Below are positions 7,464-14,633 of a DNA stretch of 64,000 bases, in pieces (position 1 is the stretch's first letter; every line of letters starts with the position of its first letter). The DNA is taken from the NCBI GenBank assembly GCA_947623915.1, contig CANQIB010000008.1, positions 55,705 to 119,704 on the forward strand, in the 5' to 3' direction. The notes below the pieces were generated by a model. The model saw only the letters and a list, made by a program, of their open reading frames with translations, did not search any database and was not told the DNA's origin. The translations under genes and the position numbers were made by a program. The DNA is from an uncultured Ruminiclostridium sp. (GTDB lineage: Bacteria; Bacillota; Clostridia; Oscillospirales; Ruminococcaceae).

Positions 7464-7674
7464 GGTATTTTCCTCCTGTATGTATTGTCTGCCGTCTGGC
7501 AGCAAGAACAGTATAGCAGAAGGAACGGGGCTTGTGTGATTTATTCCGAATTTAATAATTTATTTCTGAAAAACGGAAAATTCTTACCAAACAGTAAGCA
7601 AAAAAAAGGACTTTCCGCAGATTGTCCGCAGACTGTCCACGGACGCCAATGGCGTTAAGGCATTCATTTTTGTC

Positions 7675-7722
7675 AGCTACTTTTTGGCTACTAAAGCTAT
7701 TAAACGATGTTAAACAGTAGCT
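7675..7722. repeat. putative integrase arm-binding repeats, right copies
   Basis: AGCTACTTTTTGGCTACT (7675-7692) matches the left copy 2811-2828 with one mismatch. An inverted AGTAGCT follows at 7716-7722. The interval 7464-7810 has no gene and holds these sites, the small-gene promoter and attR. Confidence 0.6.
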
Positions 7723-7810
7723 AATTTTTCGCAACAGCAGTATACCGAAACACATTGAAATGCGGGCATTTTAAGACACTTTGCAACACTTCATCACGGC
7801 AAAAATACCA

Positions 7811-7855
7811 TTGGTAAGGATGAGGTCCCCAGTTCGAATCTGGGTATCAGCTCCA
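7811..7855 (+). repeat. attR: 45-bp copy of the tRNA-Thr 3' end
   Basis: Identical to 2693-2737. Only the anticodon loop to CCA is present, so this is not a second tRNA gene. It marks the right end of the element. Confidence 0.93.
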
Positions 7856-7872
7856 GCGGCGGACAGCCGTAC

Positions 7873-7901
7873 AAAAAGCTCAGCATTCGCTGAGCTTTTT
7901 T
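7873..7901 (+). terminator. original tRNA-Thr terminator, displaced by the element
   Basis: AAAAAGCTCAGC-ATTC-GCTGAGCTTTTT, a 12-bp stem followed by T residues, lies 17 bp after the attR CCA. It probably ended tRNA-Thr transcripts before insertion. Confidence 0.8.
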
Positions 7902-7984
7902 GTTATATACAAAGGTCGAAATATTGTAAACGGTGATTTTCTCTAAATTCAAGAAAATAACCGCTTTATCTTTTGTATACATAT

Positions 7985-9709
7985 CTAAGCGCCTAAAAAT
8001 ACTTGCATTTTGCTGCAAAGAGTGGTATACTGAAAACGGACAGAATGTATGATATACTTACAAAAGGAGCAGGTCATGAAGAAAAGAAGATACAAAGCAT
8101 TAGCAGCCGCGCTCGTGGTCGAAGCCTGTACATAGTCCTTGTTCGCGTTCTTCCTCTGCACCGTGAATTTCACTTGCGCGTTCTGCGCCGCCGTGCCGGT
8201 CGCGCCGTCAAACTTCTTGTAGACGTGTCCCGATTCGGTGTTTCGGGTGTTAGTGAATTCTACTTTGCTTTCAGCGTCCGCGTTGACTGTCACGGTCTTT
8301 AAATTGCCGCCCTTTCGGGTGTAGCCGGATATGATATCGCCCTCGTCCATGCCGTATTCGTATACTCTGTACGTTCCGACCGGCAGACCGTGAACGGTGA
8401 GTGTGTCGGAGCTGTTCAGCTTCAACTGCGTAGGCGGCATGCCTGTTGCATAGGTATAATTACCGGGAGAGCCGGTAGCTTTTATCGGCGTAGAACCGCC
8501 CTCAGGAACAACATAAAAGTATAGGTCCGAATAATCTTTCACGGGGTCGCCGTTGTGTTCCCATATCTTTTTGATCACCAAATTGCCGGGGGTGGGAGAG
8601 GTACGCACCTTTATCGACCAATTCATGGGGTTAGTGCGTCCGTTTGCCACCGTCTGGTGGATCTGGTCGTCCGCCTCGTAGATCCTCATGTCGTTGCTTT
8701 CGTTCTTGGTGACAAATGTCACCGTGCCGTCCAGCGGCTTGGTCGAAGTGAATGTATACGAATTCCCGCTGCGGGAAATAGTAACGCCGCTGCCGGACGT
8801 TTTCGCCACCAGCTCGTGATATATTCCGTCTTTCGCGGCGCTATCGGTCACCGTTATATGATAAGTTTTTGAAACTTTGTCATATTTCATGGTGTAGGTG
8901 TTGCCGTTAAACGACGGCGCGGTACTCTCCGCACGAATGTGGTTCAATATCCAGTTGTACGCCTCGGCACGGTTCGTTGTGTTTCCTCCCAGTCTTTTTT
9001 GGAACGTGTTCCAACTGAGCGTGTGACCGTCGAGCGTCCTGCTTTGCATGCTTGAGCTGCTGCCCGCAGAGCCGGTAAGTCCTGTTCTCAGTCCCTGCTG
9101 GAACTCCCAGACAAGCACCTGTGTGGCTATTACCCAGTCGTCCGCGTTCGAGCCGGGTACAGCGCTTTTACGAGTGTTTTCGTAATAAGCCCCATCTAAT
9201 CCGTAATACATCGCAAGCGCTATATACTGGTCGGCTTTTGCAGTGGAGTAGCCGTTTTTTATTGCTCTTGTCGTTATATCTGCCCATTTTGCATTATCTC
9301 GTGTATATGTCTTATAAGTTATACCGTCCTCAAAGTCTTTTCCGGGTTCAAGACAGATGGAATATTCGCCCTGTGCCGCGGTGGGACTGTCCGCGATAAG
9401 CAGACGCGAGGCGGCGGTCGTCCCGTCGTGATAGCCTATCTTCCAACTATCGGACTTGTAGTCGTAATAGCGGTAGTGGAACGGAGAGTTATCGACCGTT
9501 TTGTCGCCGTCAGACGGTACAAACTCTGTACTGTACAGCGAATAGACCGTTTTCCCGGACGCAAAAGACATAAGATTTATTTCGGGTTCTTCTGCCGTCG
9601 GCTTTATTTCCGCCGCCAACGACTGCAAGGGCAGGGCGGCAATAGCGGTGACCATTGCCAACGCTCCGGCGAGTATTCTTTTCACGCCGGATTTAAAAAT
9701 GTTTTTCAT
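7985..9709 (-). CDS. thioester-domain (TQXA) surface adhesin, 3' end lost
   Basis: Secreted protein with a signal peptide (MKNIFKSGVKRILAGALAMV, cleavage near LAA-EI). A thioester domain has Cys119 in EYSICLEPGK and Gln197 in WVIATQVLVWEF, the pair that forms an internal thioester able to bond covalently to host ligands. A linker region is followed by a Cna-B-type domain (LVIKKIWEHNGDPVKDYSDL, ending VEFTNTRN) and the start of a second repeat (YKKFDGATG). From about residue 533 the frame reads the reverse complement of another gene's signal-peptide region, giving a nonsense tail of about 42 residues. No LPXTG anchor follows. Starts at 9709 or 9715 are possible; 9709 has the better spacing from AAAGGA. 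Truncation coincides with a 27-bp inverted repeat. Confidence 0.85.
   Translation of the reverse strand: MKNIFKSGVKRILAGALAMVTAIAALPLQSLAAEIKPTAEEPEINLMSFASGKTVYSLYSTEFVPSDGDKTVDNSPFHYRYYDYKSDSWKIGYHDGTTAASRLLIADSPTAAQGEYSICLEPGKDFEDGITYKTYTRDNAKWADITTRAIKNGYSTAKADQYIALAMYYGLDGAYYENTRKSAVPGSNADDWVIATQVLVWEFQQGLRTGLTGSAGSSSSMQSRTLDGHTLSWNTFQKRLGGNTTNRAEAYNWILNHIRAESTAPSFNGNTYTMKYDKVSKTYHITVTDSAAKDGIYHELVAKTSGSGVTISRSGNSYTFTSTKPLDGTVTFVTKNESNDMRIYEADDQIHQTVANGRTNPMNWSIKVRTSPTPGNLVIKKIWEHNGDPVKDYSDLYFYVVPEGGSTPIKATGSPGNYTYATGMPPTQLKLNSSDTLTVHGLPVGTYRVYEYGMDEGDIISGYTRKGGNLKTVTVNADAESKVEFTNTRNTESGHVYKKFDGATGTAAQNAQVKFTVQRKNANKDYVQASTTSAAANALYLLFFMTCSFCKYIIHSVRFQYTTLCSKMQVFLGA
8003..8031 (+). promoter_or_regulatory. 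promoter of the truncated signal-peptide ORF
   Basis: TTGCAT (8003-8008) and TATACT (8026-8031) with a 17-bp spacer point into the island and drive only a 19-codon reading frame in the present arrangement. Confidence 0.65.
8076..8135 (+). pseudogene. orphan signal-peptide start of a surface protein
   Basis: ATG 8076 has AAGGAG six bases upstream and a good promoter. It encodes only MKKRRYKALAAALVVEACT. Nine amino acids of this, RYKALAAAL, match the start of the SH3/transglutaminase protein encoded on the other strand at 11265 (27 bp identical at the DNA level). After the shared block the frame runs into antisense adhesin sequence and stops. It therefore looks like the 5' end of a surface gene cut off from its body by recombination. 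Confidence 0.7.
8087..8113 (+). repeat. 27-bp inverted repeat, left copy
   Basis: Perfectly identical to the reverse complement of 11228-11254. It lies in signal-peptide coding sequence, exactly where the adhesin reading frame loses its native sequence. With the right copy it brackets 3.1 kb that could invert. Confidence 0.85.
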
Positions 9710-9811
9710 ACTCATCTTTCCTTTCTTTAAATTTTGTTTTGTATATATAAAAAGACACTTCGTTTTGTCCACACCGCGACAGCACAAAGCGTCTTGAATT
9801 TTTGAAAAAAG

Positions 9812-9858
9812 AAAGAGCTTTCCTACTGGACTTCAAGTCCTTTTGAAAAGCTCTTTTT
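9812..9858 (-). terminator. terminator after the SH3/transglutaminase gene
   Basis: AAAGAGCTTT (9812-9821) and AAAGCTCTTT (9847-9856) form the outer stem, and GGACTT/AAGTCC forms an inner one. T and A runs on either side make it usable in both directions. It separates the two minus-strand surface genes. Confidence 0.7.
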
Positions 9859-9891
9859 AATTGTTATTTTCATTATTTTTTTACTTTCTCC

Positions 9892-11265
9892 TTACGAAAG
9901 ATACTGACTGAGGTCTTTGTGTTTCCAGTTGAACAAAGGGCTAGTTACCAATGTCCCGTCATCGCGAAGCGTGTCGGCACAGCCTGTAATCATTCCATCT
10001 TGAACAGTACCATAGTATAGTTCAGGAGAAACTATTCTACCTGTAGTGGAAAAACCTGCTGAATCTGCATCAGCATCAGCATATATAGGCATGTTACCTT
10101 TAAGAATGCCGGTTTCCAAAATATGACCTTCATCAACGATTATATAATCGTTAGTTTTCTCGTCAATGCCAAGTTTGAGTTCGCTCCTCAATGTTGCAAC
10201 TTCCTCATTATAAAAAAAATTCACCACTTTACAAAACTGGTGACCTCTGCTGTGTTCATACATATGTTCCCACTCAAAACCGAGCTGTTCAAGCACCATT
10301 CCGAGGGCTTTAGTCGCGCCCGCACAGGAGGCTTCCTTGCCGATAAATACGCCCCATGCGCTCCAGTTTACGACCTTAGTGTCGTCATAGCTGCACTTGT
10401 CGTAATACTCAGCCACCTTGTCGGTCGCCAAAGCTATCTGTTTAAGGCTCTTTTCTTTTCCGACTTCCGCGCGTACTTCGTCGGCTATCTTCTTAGCTAC
10501 CTTGAGCGCCGCGTTGTAGTGTTCTTCGGTTTCGCCCTCGCGCCAGCTGTTAGGTTTTGCGGTCGTGCTTGCAGGCTTGCTCGTATTCTGCTTTGCGGTC
10601 GTTGACGGCTTTGTCGTGTTAGGCTTTGCGGTCTGGACGGTCACCTTGTCCATGCCGAGGTAGTCCTTGTGTATAAAATTGCCGTCTGACAGCTTGTAGT
10701 AGTCGGTGTTCGTCACCGCAACAACAGTAACCTTGTCGTTGAGATTGTACTGCTTTACTGTGGGAGCGCCGAGCTGCGCCTTACTGCGGCTGTAGATACC
10801 CGCCGTGTTGACGTACATTGTAGCCGACATCTTGGTTTCTTTCCACGCCGGAGCGGGGGTAGCCGTCTTAGTAGTAGCCTTTGTGGCAGCCTTTGTCGTT
10901 TCCGCCGCCTTAGTGGTAGCCGCTTTTGTGGTCACAGGCTTATCGGCAGGCTTGGTGCTTGCCGGGGCTTTGTCCGTAGTAGACGGTTTGCTGTCGCTGT
11001 TTGCCTTGGTGGTTTCCGGTTTGCTCTCCGCATTGTCTTTGCTCTCGGCTGCGCTCTCCGCGTCAGATACCGTGCTTTCGGTAGCGCCGCTGTCGGTGCT
11101 GTCTGCGCTCTCCGTGCTTTCGGCAGCGCTGTTTTCATCGGCAACGCTTACATTGCTTTCGGGTATCGGGTTGGTCTGCGCGGTATTTGCGGCACACGCC
11201 GTCGCGCTCACCGCCATAATTGCCGCAAGCGCGGCTGCTAATGCTTTGTATCTTGTAGTTTTCAT
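9892..11265 (-). CDS. secreted SH3b and transglutaminase-like protein
   Basis: A 457-residue export protein. The signal sequence MKTTRYKALAAALAAIMAVS ends in SATACA, which could be a lipobox (Cys anchor) or a signal peptidase I site. A long Ser/Thr/Ala/Lys-rich linker (about 30-135) follows, then a bacterial SH3-like domain (about 138-205, MSATMYVNTAGIYSRS). A second Thr/Lys linker leads to a C-terminal transglutaminase-like domain with Cys314 in EASCAGATKA, His342 in RGHQFCKVV and a later Asp in YIIVDEGH. Such proteins act at the cell wall as peptidases or cross-linkers. ATG 11265 has AAAGGAG six bases upstream. The first codons contain the right copy of the 27-bp inverted repeat, so this gene could be moved behind the promoter at 8003 by inversion. 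Confidence 0.82.
   Translation of the reverse strand: MKTTRYKALAAALAAIMAVSATACAANTAQTNPIPESNVSVADENSAAESTESADSTDSGATESTVSDAESAAESKDNAESKPETTKANSDSKPSTTDKAPASTKPADKPVTTKAATTKAAETTKAATKATTKTATPAPAWKETKMSATMYVNTAGIYSRSKAQLGAPTVKQYNLNDKVTVVAVTNTDYYKLSDGNFIHKDYLGMDKVTVQTAKPNTTKPSTTAKQNTSKPASTTAKPNSWREGETEEHYNAALKVAKKIADEVRAEVGKEKSLKQIALATDKVAEYYDKCSYDDTKVVNWSAWGVFIGKEASCAGATKALGMVLEQLGFEWEHMYEHSRGHQFCKVVNFFYNEEVATLRSELKLGIDEKTNDYIIVDEGHILETGILKGNMPIYADADADSAGFSTTGRIVSPELYYGTVQDGMITGCADTLRDDGTLVTSPLFNWKHKDLSQYLS
11228..11254 (-). repeat. 27-bp inverted repeat, right copy
   Basis: Reverse complement of 8087-8113 without mismatch. It covers codons 4-13 of the SH3/transglutaminase protein. Confidence 0.85.
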
Positions 11266-11329
11266 GTTTTTCTCCTTTCGGACTGTGCCTTTCGGCTGCT
11301 CTTTTTTCATCATCTTAATTATATCTCAT

Positions 11330-11346
11330 GTTCTGTACCATAGAAC
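11330..11346. promoter_or_regulatory. operator-like inverted repeat
   Basis: GTTCT-gtaccat-AGAAC lies between the promoter at 11391 and the gene start, next to a second TATAAT-like box (11317-11322). It may be a regulator site; nothing identifies the regulator. Confidence 0.35.
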
Positions 11347-11390
11347 GGACAGAGCAGGGGTATTTTGTTTTCGCTTTTCCTTTCACCTTA

Positions 11391-11419
11391 ATTATATCAC
11401 TTTATCCTTGCAATTTCAA
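11391..11419 (-). promoter_or_regulatory. promoter of the SH3/transglutaminase gene
   Basis: Minus-strand TTGAAA (11414-11419) and TATAAT (11391-11396) with 17-bp spacing. The gene-free interval 11266-11629 also holds the inverted repeat above and the tRNA terminator; I see no other feature in it. Confidence 0.75.
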
Positions 11420-11596
11420 GCATTAAACATTCACAAAATGCTAGCTTTCAGCTTGTATAAGGTGTACAAAAGTTAAACAGCATTTTTGCGGGGAGTTTCA
11501 ATTTTTTGAGGGAGGGCTAGATGCGCCTCACCGTTTCGCGTGGGTCGAACTATAGGACATGAACGGCAAAGAATTTCGTTGAGATAGAGAGATAAA

Positions 11597-11624
11597 ACAG
11601 GTCCGCTTAACAAAGCGGACCTGT
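11597..11624 (-). terminator. terminator of the Gly-Arg-His-Gln tRNA operon
   Basis: A perfect 12-bp stem (11597-11608 with 11613-11624) with a 4-nt loop lies six bases past the tRNA-Gln CCA, followed on the minus strand by TTTTATC. Confidence 0.8.
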
Positions 11625-11629
11625 CGATT

Positions 11630-11704
11630 TGGCTGGGATAGCTGGATTTGAACCAGCGAATGACGGAGTCAAAGTCCGTTGCCTTACCCCTTGGCTATAT
11701 CCCA
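11630..11704 (-). tRNA. tRNA-Gln(TTG)
   Basis: 75 nt with encoded CCA. The acceptor is TGGGATA/TATCCCA, and the anticodon loop CTTTGAC lies between ACGGA and TCCGT. It is the last gene of a four-tRNA operon. Confidence 0.95.
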
Positions 11705-11762
11705 AAACATGTACAAATGCCGCCTTGCGCCGAAAAACGCGCAGGACGGCATCTGCTTTGTA

Positions 11763-11840
11763 TGGGGTAGAAGAAGGGATTCGAACCCTTGGTCTTCGGA
11801 GCCACAATCCGACGCTTTAACCAGCTAAGCTACATCTACC
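11763..11840 (-). tRNA. tRNA-His(GTG)
   Basis: The extra G at position -1 opposite C73 is present, as expected for tRNA-His, and CCA is encoded. The anticodon loop is TTGTGGC between TCGGA and TCCGA. The acceptor GTAGATG/CTTCTAC carries one U-U mismatch at pair 6-67. Confidence 0.93.
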
Positions 11841-11843
11841 ATA

Positions 11844-11920
<77 letters not shown>

Positions 11921-11965
11921 ATAGACCCATATACATAAATAAAGTCCTCAACGAGTGAGAACTGT

Positions 11966-12039
11966 TGGAGCGGGTGATGGGAATCGAACCCACACAACCA
12001 GCTTGGAAGGCTGGGATTCTGCCATTGAACTACACCCGC
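11966..12039 (-). tRNA. tRNA-Gly(TCC)
   Basis: 74 nt with CCA. The acceptor is GCGGGTG and the anticodon loop CTTCCAA. It is the first gene of the operon, closest to the promoter at 12067-12095. Confidence 0.95.
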
Positions 12040-12066
12040 ACAATGCCGTTCCGGCAACGCTTATAT

Positions 12067-12095
12067 ATTATAACATGGCAAAAAGAGATTGTCAA
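12067..12095 (-). promoter_or_regulatory. promoter of the four-tRNA operon
   Basis: Minus-strand TTGACA (12090-12095) and TATAAT (12067-12072), 17 bp apart, lie 27 bp before tRNA-Gly. Confidence 0.9.
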
Positions 12096-12208
12096 GGGAT
12101 TTTGTAAAAAATTTTATTTTTTGAAAGCAGCTAAAATTAACAGCTTAACATATATTGCCTGTTCCGAGAGCTTTCGCAAATGTAATTGAAAAATGCCTTT
12201 TCTTCCGT

Positions 12209-12237
12209 TTGACAAGAAAAAAAGGAGATGATATAAT
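12209..12237 (+). promoter_or_regulatory. consensus promoter upstream of the Fic gene
   Basis: TTGACA (12209-12214) and TATAAT (12232-12237) with a 17-bp spacer are a perfect consensus. The transcript would carry a leader of about 120 nt before the Fic gene. Within the gene-free stretch 12040-12366 I see only this and the divergent tRNA promoter. Confidence 0.85.
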
Positions 12238-12366
12238 GAAAAAGCATTTCAATAAGCGACCGATCCCGTCATTATGATTCAGTACATAAAAACGGATACG
12301 CTTTACGAAGAAACAAATATATTACTGGAGTTAAAGCAATAATATCAAAAATTCGTGAGGAGAAAA

Positions 12367-13092
12367 ATGAAAAATAAATTTGTTATGTCACAAAAAGAAA
12401 ACATCTTCTTAGCAAAAAGGCTGATGGTTGATGTGGTATATAAAAGCGCGAACCTCGAAGGTATTGAAATAACATTTGCAAATACGGTCGATATTCTAAA
12501 CTATGTGAATGTCGGAAACTTAAAACCCTCGGAAATAGGCAAAGTTTTTGATTTGGGGAACGCGTGGCGCTTTATTTTGCAAAAAATTGACGCACCTGTT
12601 GACTTAGCTTTTTTGCAGGAATTGCATGAAATTATAGCAAAAACCGAGGCGGGTATGGACTTTGGGTATTCTCAGCTCGGCAGACTGAGAAACCATGACG
12701 TTTTAATAAGCGGAACATCATGGCGTCCCGAAATGCCGGACGCTGAAAAACTTCATACAGAACTTCAAGAAATACTCAAAATAAGCAACGCCACCGAACG
12801 GGCAATAACCGTAACATTGTGGATAATGAGAAAGCAGATATTCATAGACGGAAATAAAAGAATAGCCACTATGACTGGAAATAAAATACTTATTCAAAAC
12901 GGAAACGGTATCCTGTCCGTTCCTGTCGAGCTTGACGGTACGTTTAAGACAATGCTGATAAAATATTACGAAACCGGCGATATGCGGCAGTTAAAGGAAT
13001 GGATATATGATAACTGCATCGACGGAATAAATACAAATCCACCGAAGGAAATTGAAGAAGAAAGTATTACCGCGCCAAGACAGCGAAGATAG
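12367..13092 (+). CDS. Fic family protein with Gln at the catalytic His position
   Basis: A 241-residue cytoplasmic Fic-domain protein. The core motif reads QIFIDGNKR at residues 157-165, whereas canonical Fic enzymes have HxFx(D/E)GN. The catalytic His is Gln here (codon CAG). An N-terminal SANLEG at 27-32 fits the (S/T)xxxE(G/N) auto-inhibitory motif. Fic proteins usually transfer AMP or another nucleotide-derived group to a target protein, often as toxins. With Gln this activity is uncertain; from memory, similar RKQxFxDGNKR proteins occur in other Firmicutes, which would make it a subfamily trait. ATG 12367 follows GAGGAG. A strong terminator comes after it and no separate antitoxin gene is visible. 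Confidence 0.86.
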   Translation: MKNKFVMSQKENIFLAKRLMVDVVYKSANLEGIEITFANTVDILNYVNVGNLKPSEIGKVFDLGNAWRFILQKIDAPVDLAFLQELHEIIAKTEAGMDFGYSQLGRLRNHDVLISGTSWRPEMPDAEKLHTELQEILKISNATERAITVTLWIMRKQIFIDGNKRIATMTGNKILIQNGNGILSVPVELDGTFKTMLIKYYETGDMRQLKEWIYDNCIDGINTNPPKEIEEESITAPRQRR

Positions 13093-13115
13093 TTAAAATA
13101 CAACATAATATTTTT

Positions 13116-13160
13116 AGAGCTTTTCTTATGGGGCTAAACCCCGACGGAAAGGCTCTTTTT
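13116..13160 (+). terminator. terminator after the Fic gene
   Basis: AGAGC...GCTCT outer pairing and GGGG-ctaaa-CCCC inner pairing form a compound hairpin followed by TTTTT. Confidence 0.75.
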
Positions 13161-13375
13161 GTTTTACTAAAAGGGGGTTTTCTCGACAAGCATGTTTGTC
13201 CTTTCTATTGGACAGAAAAAGCAATATACTAAAGGAGGTGAGGAAAACGAAAAGCGCACTTACCAGATGCGCCGTAAAGCTCCCACCTTTAGTATATGGG
13301 GACATAAGGCGATTCCGGTAAAAGCAGCCGAAAACGTGCTGCTTGAAATAGAGAGTGCAATAAGGAGGAATAATT

Positions 13376-13831
13376 ATGTATCAAAATCCGGAGTACGAGA
13401 TACCTTACAAAAAGGTAACAGTCAAACAAACAGGAACAGGAGTACCGATATACACGGAGCTGTATATCCCGGATCTGAAAGCGCCGAAAGGACGCAACGA
13501 AATGTCGATAGTGGCTCGACGGGCGCTCGACTTGATGAACGAGCTGCACCCGACGGCGCTGGATATGTGCAACATGAGCGGGCTGACGGATCGGATATTC
13601 GAGGAGATAGCGGACAAGGCGAACGAACTGTACACGCAGATACAGACGACGATGAGGAAGCACCTGCCGAAGAATCAGACTTGGGAGGAGAGAGCGCAAG
13701 CTCTGGAGAGCATAGCGCAGGAAGCCGACCGTCAGCGGTTCGAGCTGATGCACGAGCTGGTGGAAGTCACATCTCAAGCCGCGCTCCATTCGATGAGCCT
13801 GAGCGAGCTGGAAGCGTGGCAGCTCCCGTAA
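13376..13831 (+). CDS. orphan protein, distantly TnpV-like
   Basis: A 151-residue soluble protein flanked by a ribosome binding site (AAGGAGG, 13362-13368) and a strong terminator. It begins MYQNPEYEIPYKKVTVKQTG and is helical after residue 40. The order IPDLKAP, a short basic helix (ARRALDL), LHPTALDMCNMSGL and a C-terminal helix (WEERAQALESIAQEADRQRF) loosely recalls TnpV proteins of clostridial mobile elements. The similarity is weak and by eye. Two overlapping frames are open here (also 13192-13911); I favour this one because of its start signals and ordinary composition. Upstream (13196-13213) TGTCC/GGACA forms an operator-like inverted repeat. Confidence 0.55.
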   Translation: MYQNPEYEIPYKKVTVKQTGTGVPIYTELYIPDLKAPKGRNEMSIVARRALDLMNELHPTALDMCNMSGLTDRIFEEIADKANELYTQIQTTMRKHLPKNQTWEERAQALESIAQEADRQRFELMHELVEVTSQAALHSMSLSELEAWQLP

Positions 13832-13849
13832 CAACCGAAGAATCAGAGC

Positions 13850-13876
13850 AAGAGGACGAAGTAAATTCGTCCTCTT
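13850..13876 (+). terminator. terminator after the orphan gene
   Basis: AAGAGGACGAA-gtaaa-TTCGTCCTCTT, an 11-bp perfect stem, is followed by CTCTTTG. Confidence 0.75.
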
Positions 13877-13940
13877 CTCTTTGTAACTTTAGCAGAAAAA
13901 CCACCGCTTGAAGCGGCGAAAAAAACTTTAGATAAAAAAG

Positions 13941-14063
13941 ATCCTCCTGCGGTATATAAAATAGATGTAGGTTTGGCGACCGCATATAAGAAACCCAGGA
14001 GGATGTCTAATGAATGACAATAATATTTTATCACATTCAAAGCGAAATTGCAAGGGATCATAA
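13941..14063 (+). mobile_element. IS200-type remnant: 5' leader hairpin and start of tnpA
   Basis: ATG 14010 opens the frame MNDNNILSHSKRNCKGS, then stop. This is very like the start of IS200/IS605-family Y1 transposases (xxLSHTKWxCKYHIVF), cut before the KYHIVF block. Upstream, ATCCTCCTG (13941-13949) pairs perfectly with CAGGAGGAT (13996-14004), hiding the Shine-Dalgarno AGGAGG of that ATG. IS200 elements are known for such a translation-blocking leader hairpin. The rest of the transposase is absent, so this is a dead fragment. Confidence 0.65.
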
Positions 14064-14121
14064 TTGTTGCAGGTTTATAGATTACCCGAAAAGGAAAAGT
14101 TCGTTGATGATATTTGACCGC

Positions 14122-14478
14122 TTATCTTTCTATCTCCACGAAATTCTTTGAATACACCCGATCCTCGTCGATGTTTACGGCTTTTCCTTTGTCATCGGTG
14201 ATGACGTGCTGAACGTAATATTCCCTTATGACATTGTAATAAAATCCGCGAGATGACTTGACGTGCCGCTGTACCGTTGACTTTAGCGCGCTCAGCGCCT
14301 GTTCCGCCTCCTGTAAAGTTTCATAGCTGCCGTAGCCGTCCAGCGGTTCGGCACATTTCGCCCTGCCTTGGGTGCAGCCGGGCTTTATTTCAAATTCTGT
14401 CCTGAAAATACAAGGCTCGGTAACGTATATCCTGTAAACTTCATAATAGTCGAAGCCGCCGAAATTCATAACTTTCAT
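14122..14478 (-). CDS. hypothetical protein
   Basis: A 118-residue protein of unrecognised family. It is soluble, starts MKVMNFGGFDYYEVYRIYVT and is rich in aromatic residues and beta-type alternation in both thirds, with a helical centre (LQEAEQALSALKSTVQRHV). It contains two Cys close together (GCTQGRAKC). ATG 14478 has AGGTG upstream. It stands alone between an IS200 remnant and the divergent padR gene, so it may be accessory DNA. Confidence 0.6.
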   Translation of the reverse strand: MKVMNFGGFDYYEVYRIYVTEPCIFRTEFEIKPGCTQGRAKCAEPLDGYGSYETLQEAEQALSALKSTVQRHVKSSRGFYYNVIREYYVQHVITDDKGKAVNIDEDRVYSKNFVEIER

Positions 14479-14633
14479 ATCTTCACACCTGTTTATTATT
14501 TTTATCTGCCGCCGCGCGGACAGGGTGATCTTATCTGAAATACATTATAACAAATTTTCAGAGTTTTCGCAACAAGCAGATTATATATTTTAAAAATATT
14601 TTGTTTTCTTTGTTGATTTGCCGAAAATTATTA

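Noticed and set aside
7811..7855. Second tRNA-Thr gene
   Set aside because: Only the 3' 45 bp are present, with no 5' acceptor or D arm; it is the attR repeat.
8003..8302. 99-residue plus-strand open frame
   Set aside because: It starts inside the promoter and runs antisense to the adhesin; only the ATG at 8076 in another frame has a ribosome binding site.
10805..11476. 223-residue plus-strand open frame opposite the SH3/transglutaminase gene
   Set aside because: It is the antisense of a low-complexity Ser/Thr/Ala linker, lacks a ribosome binding site, and the minus-strand gene has a signal peptide and recognisable domains.
12236..12277. Short reading frame MKKHFNKRPIPSL upstream of Fic, considered as an antitoxin
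   Set aside because: Its ATG overlaps the TATAAT box, so it would lie upstream of the transcription start.
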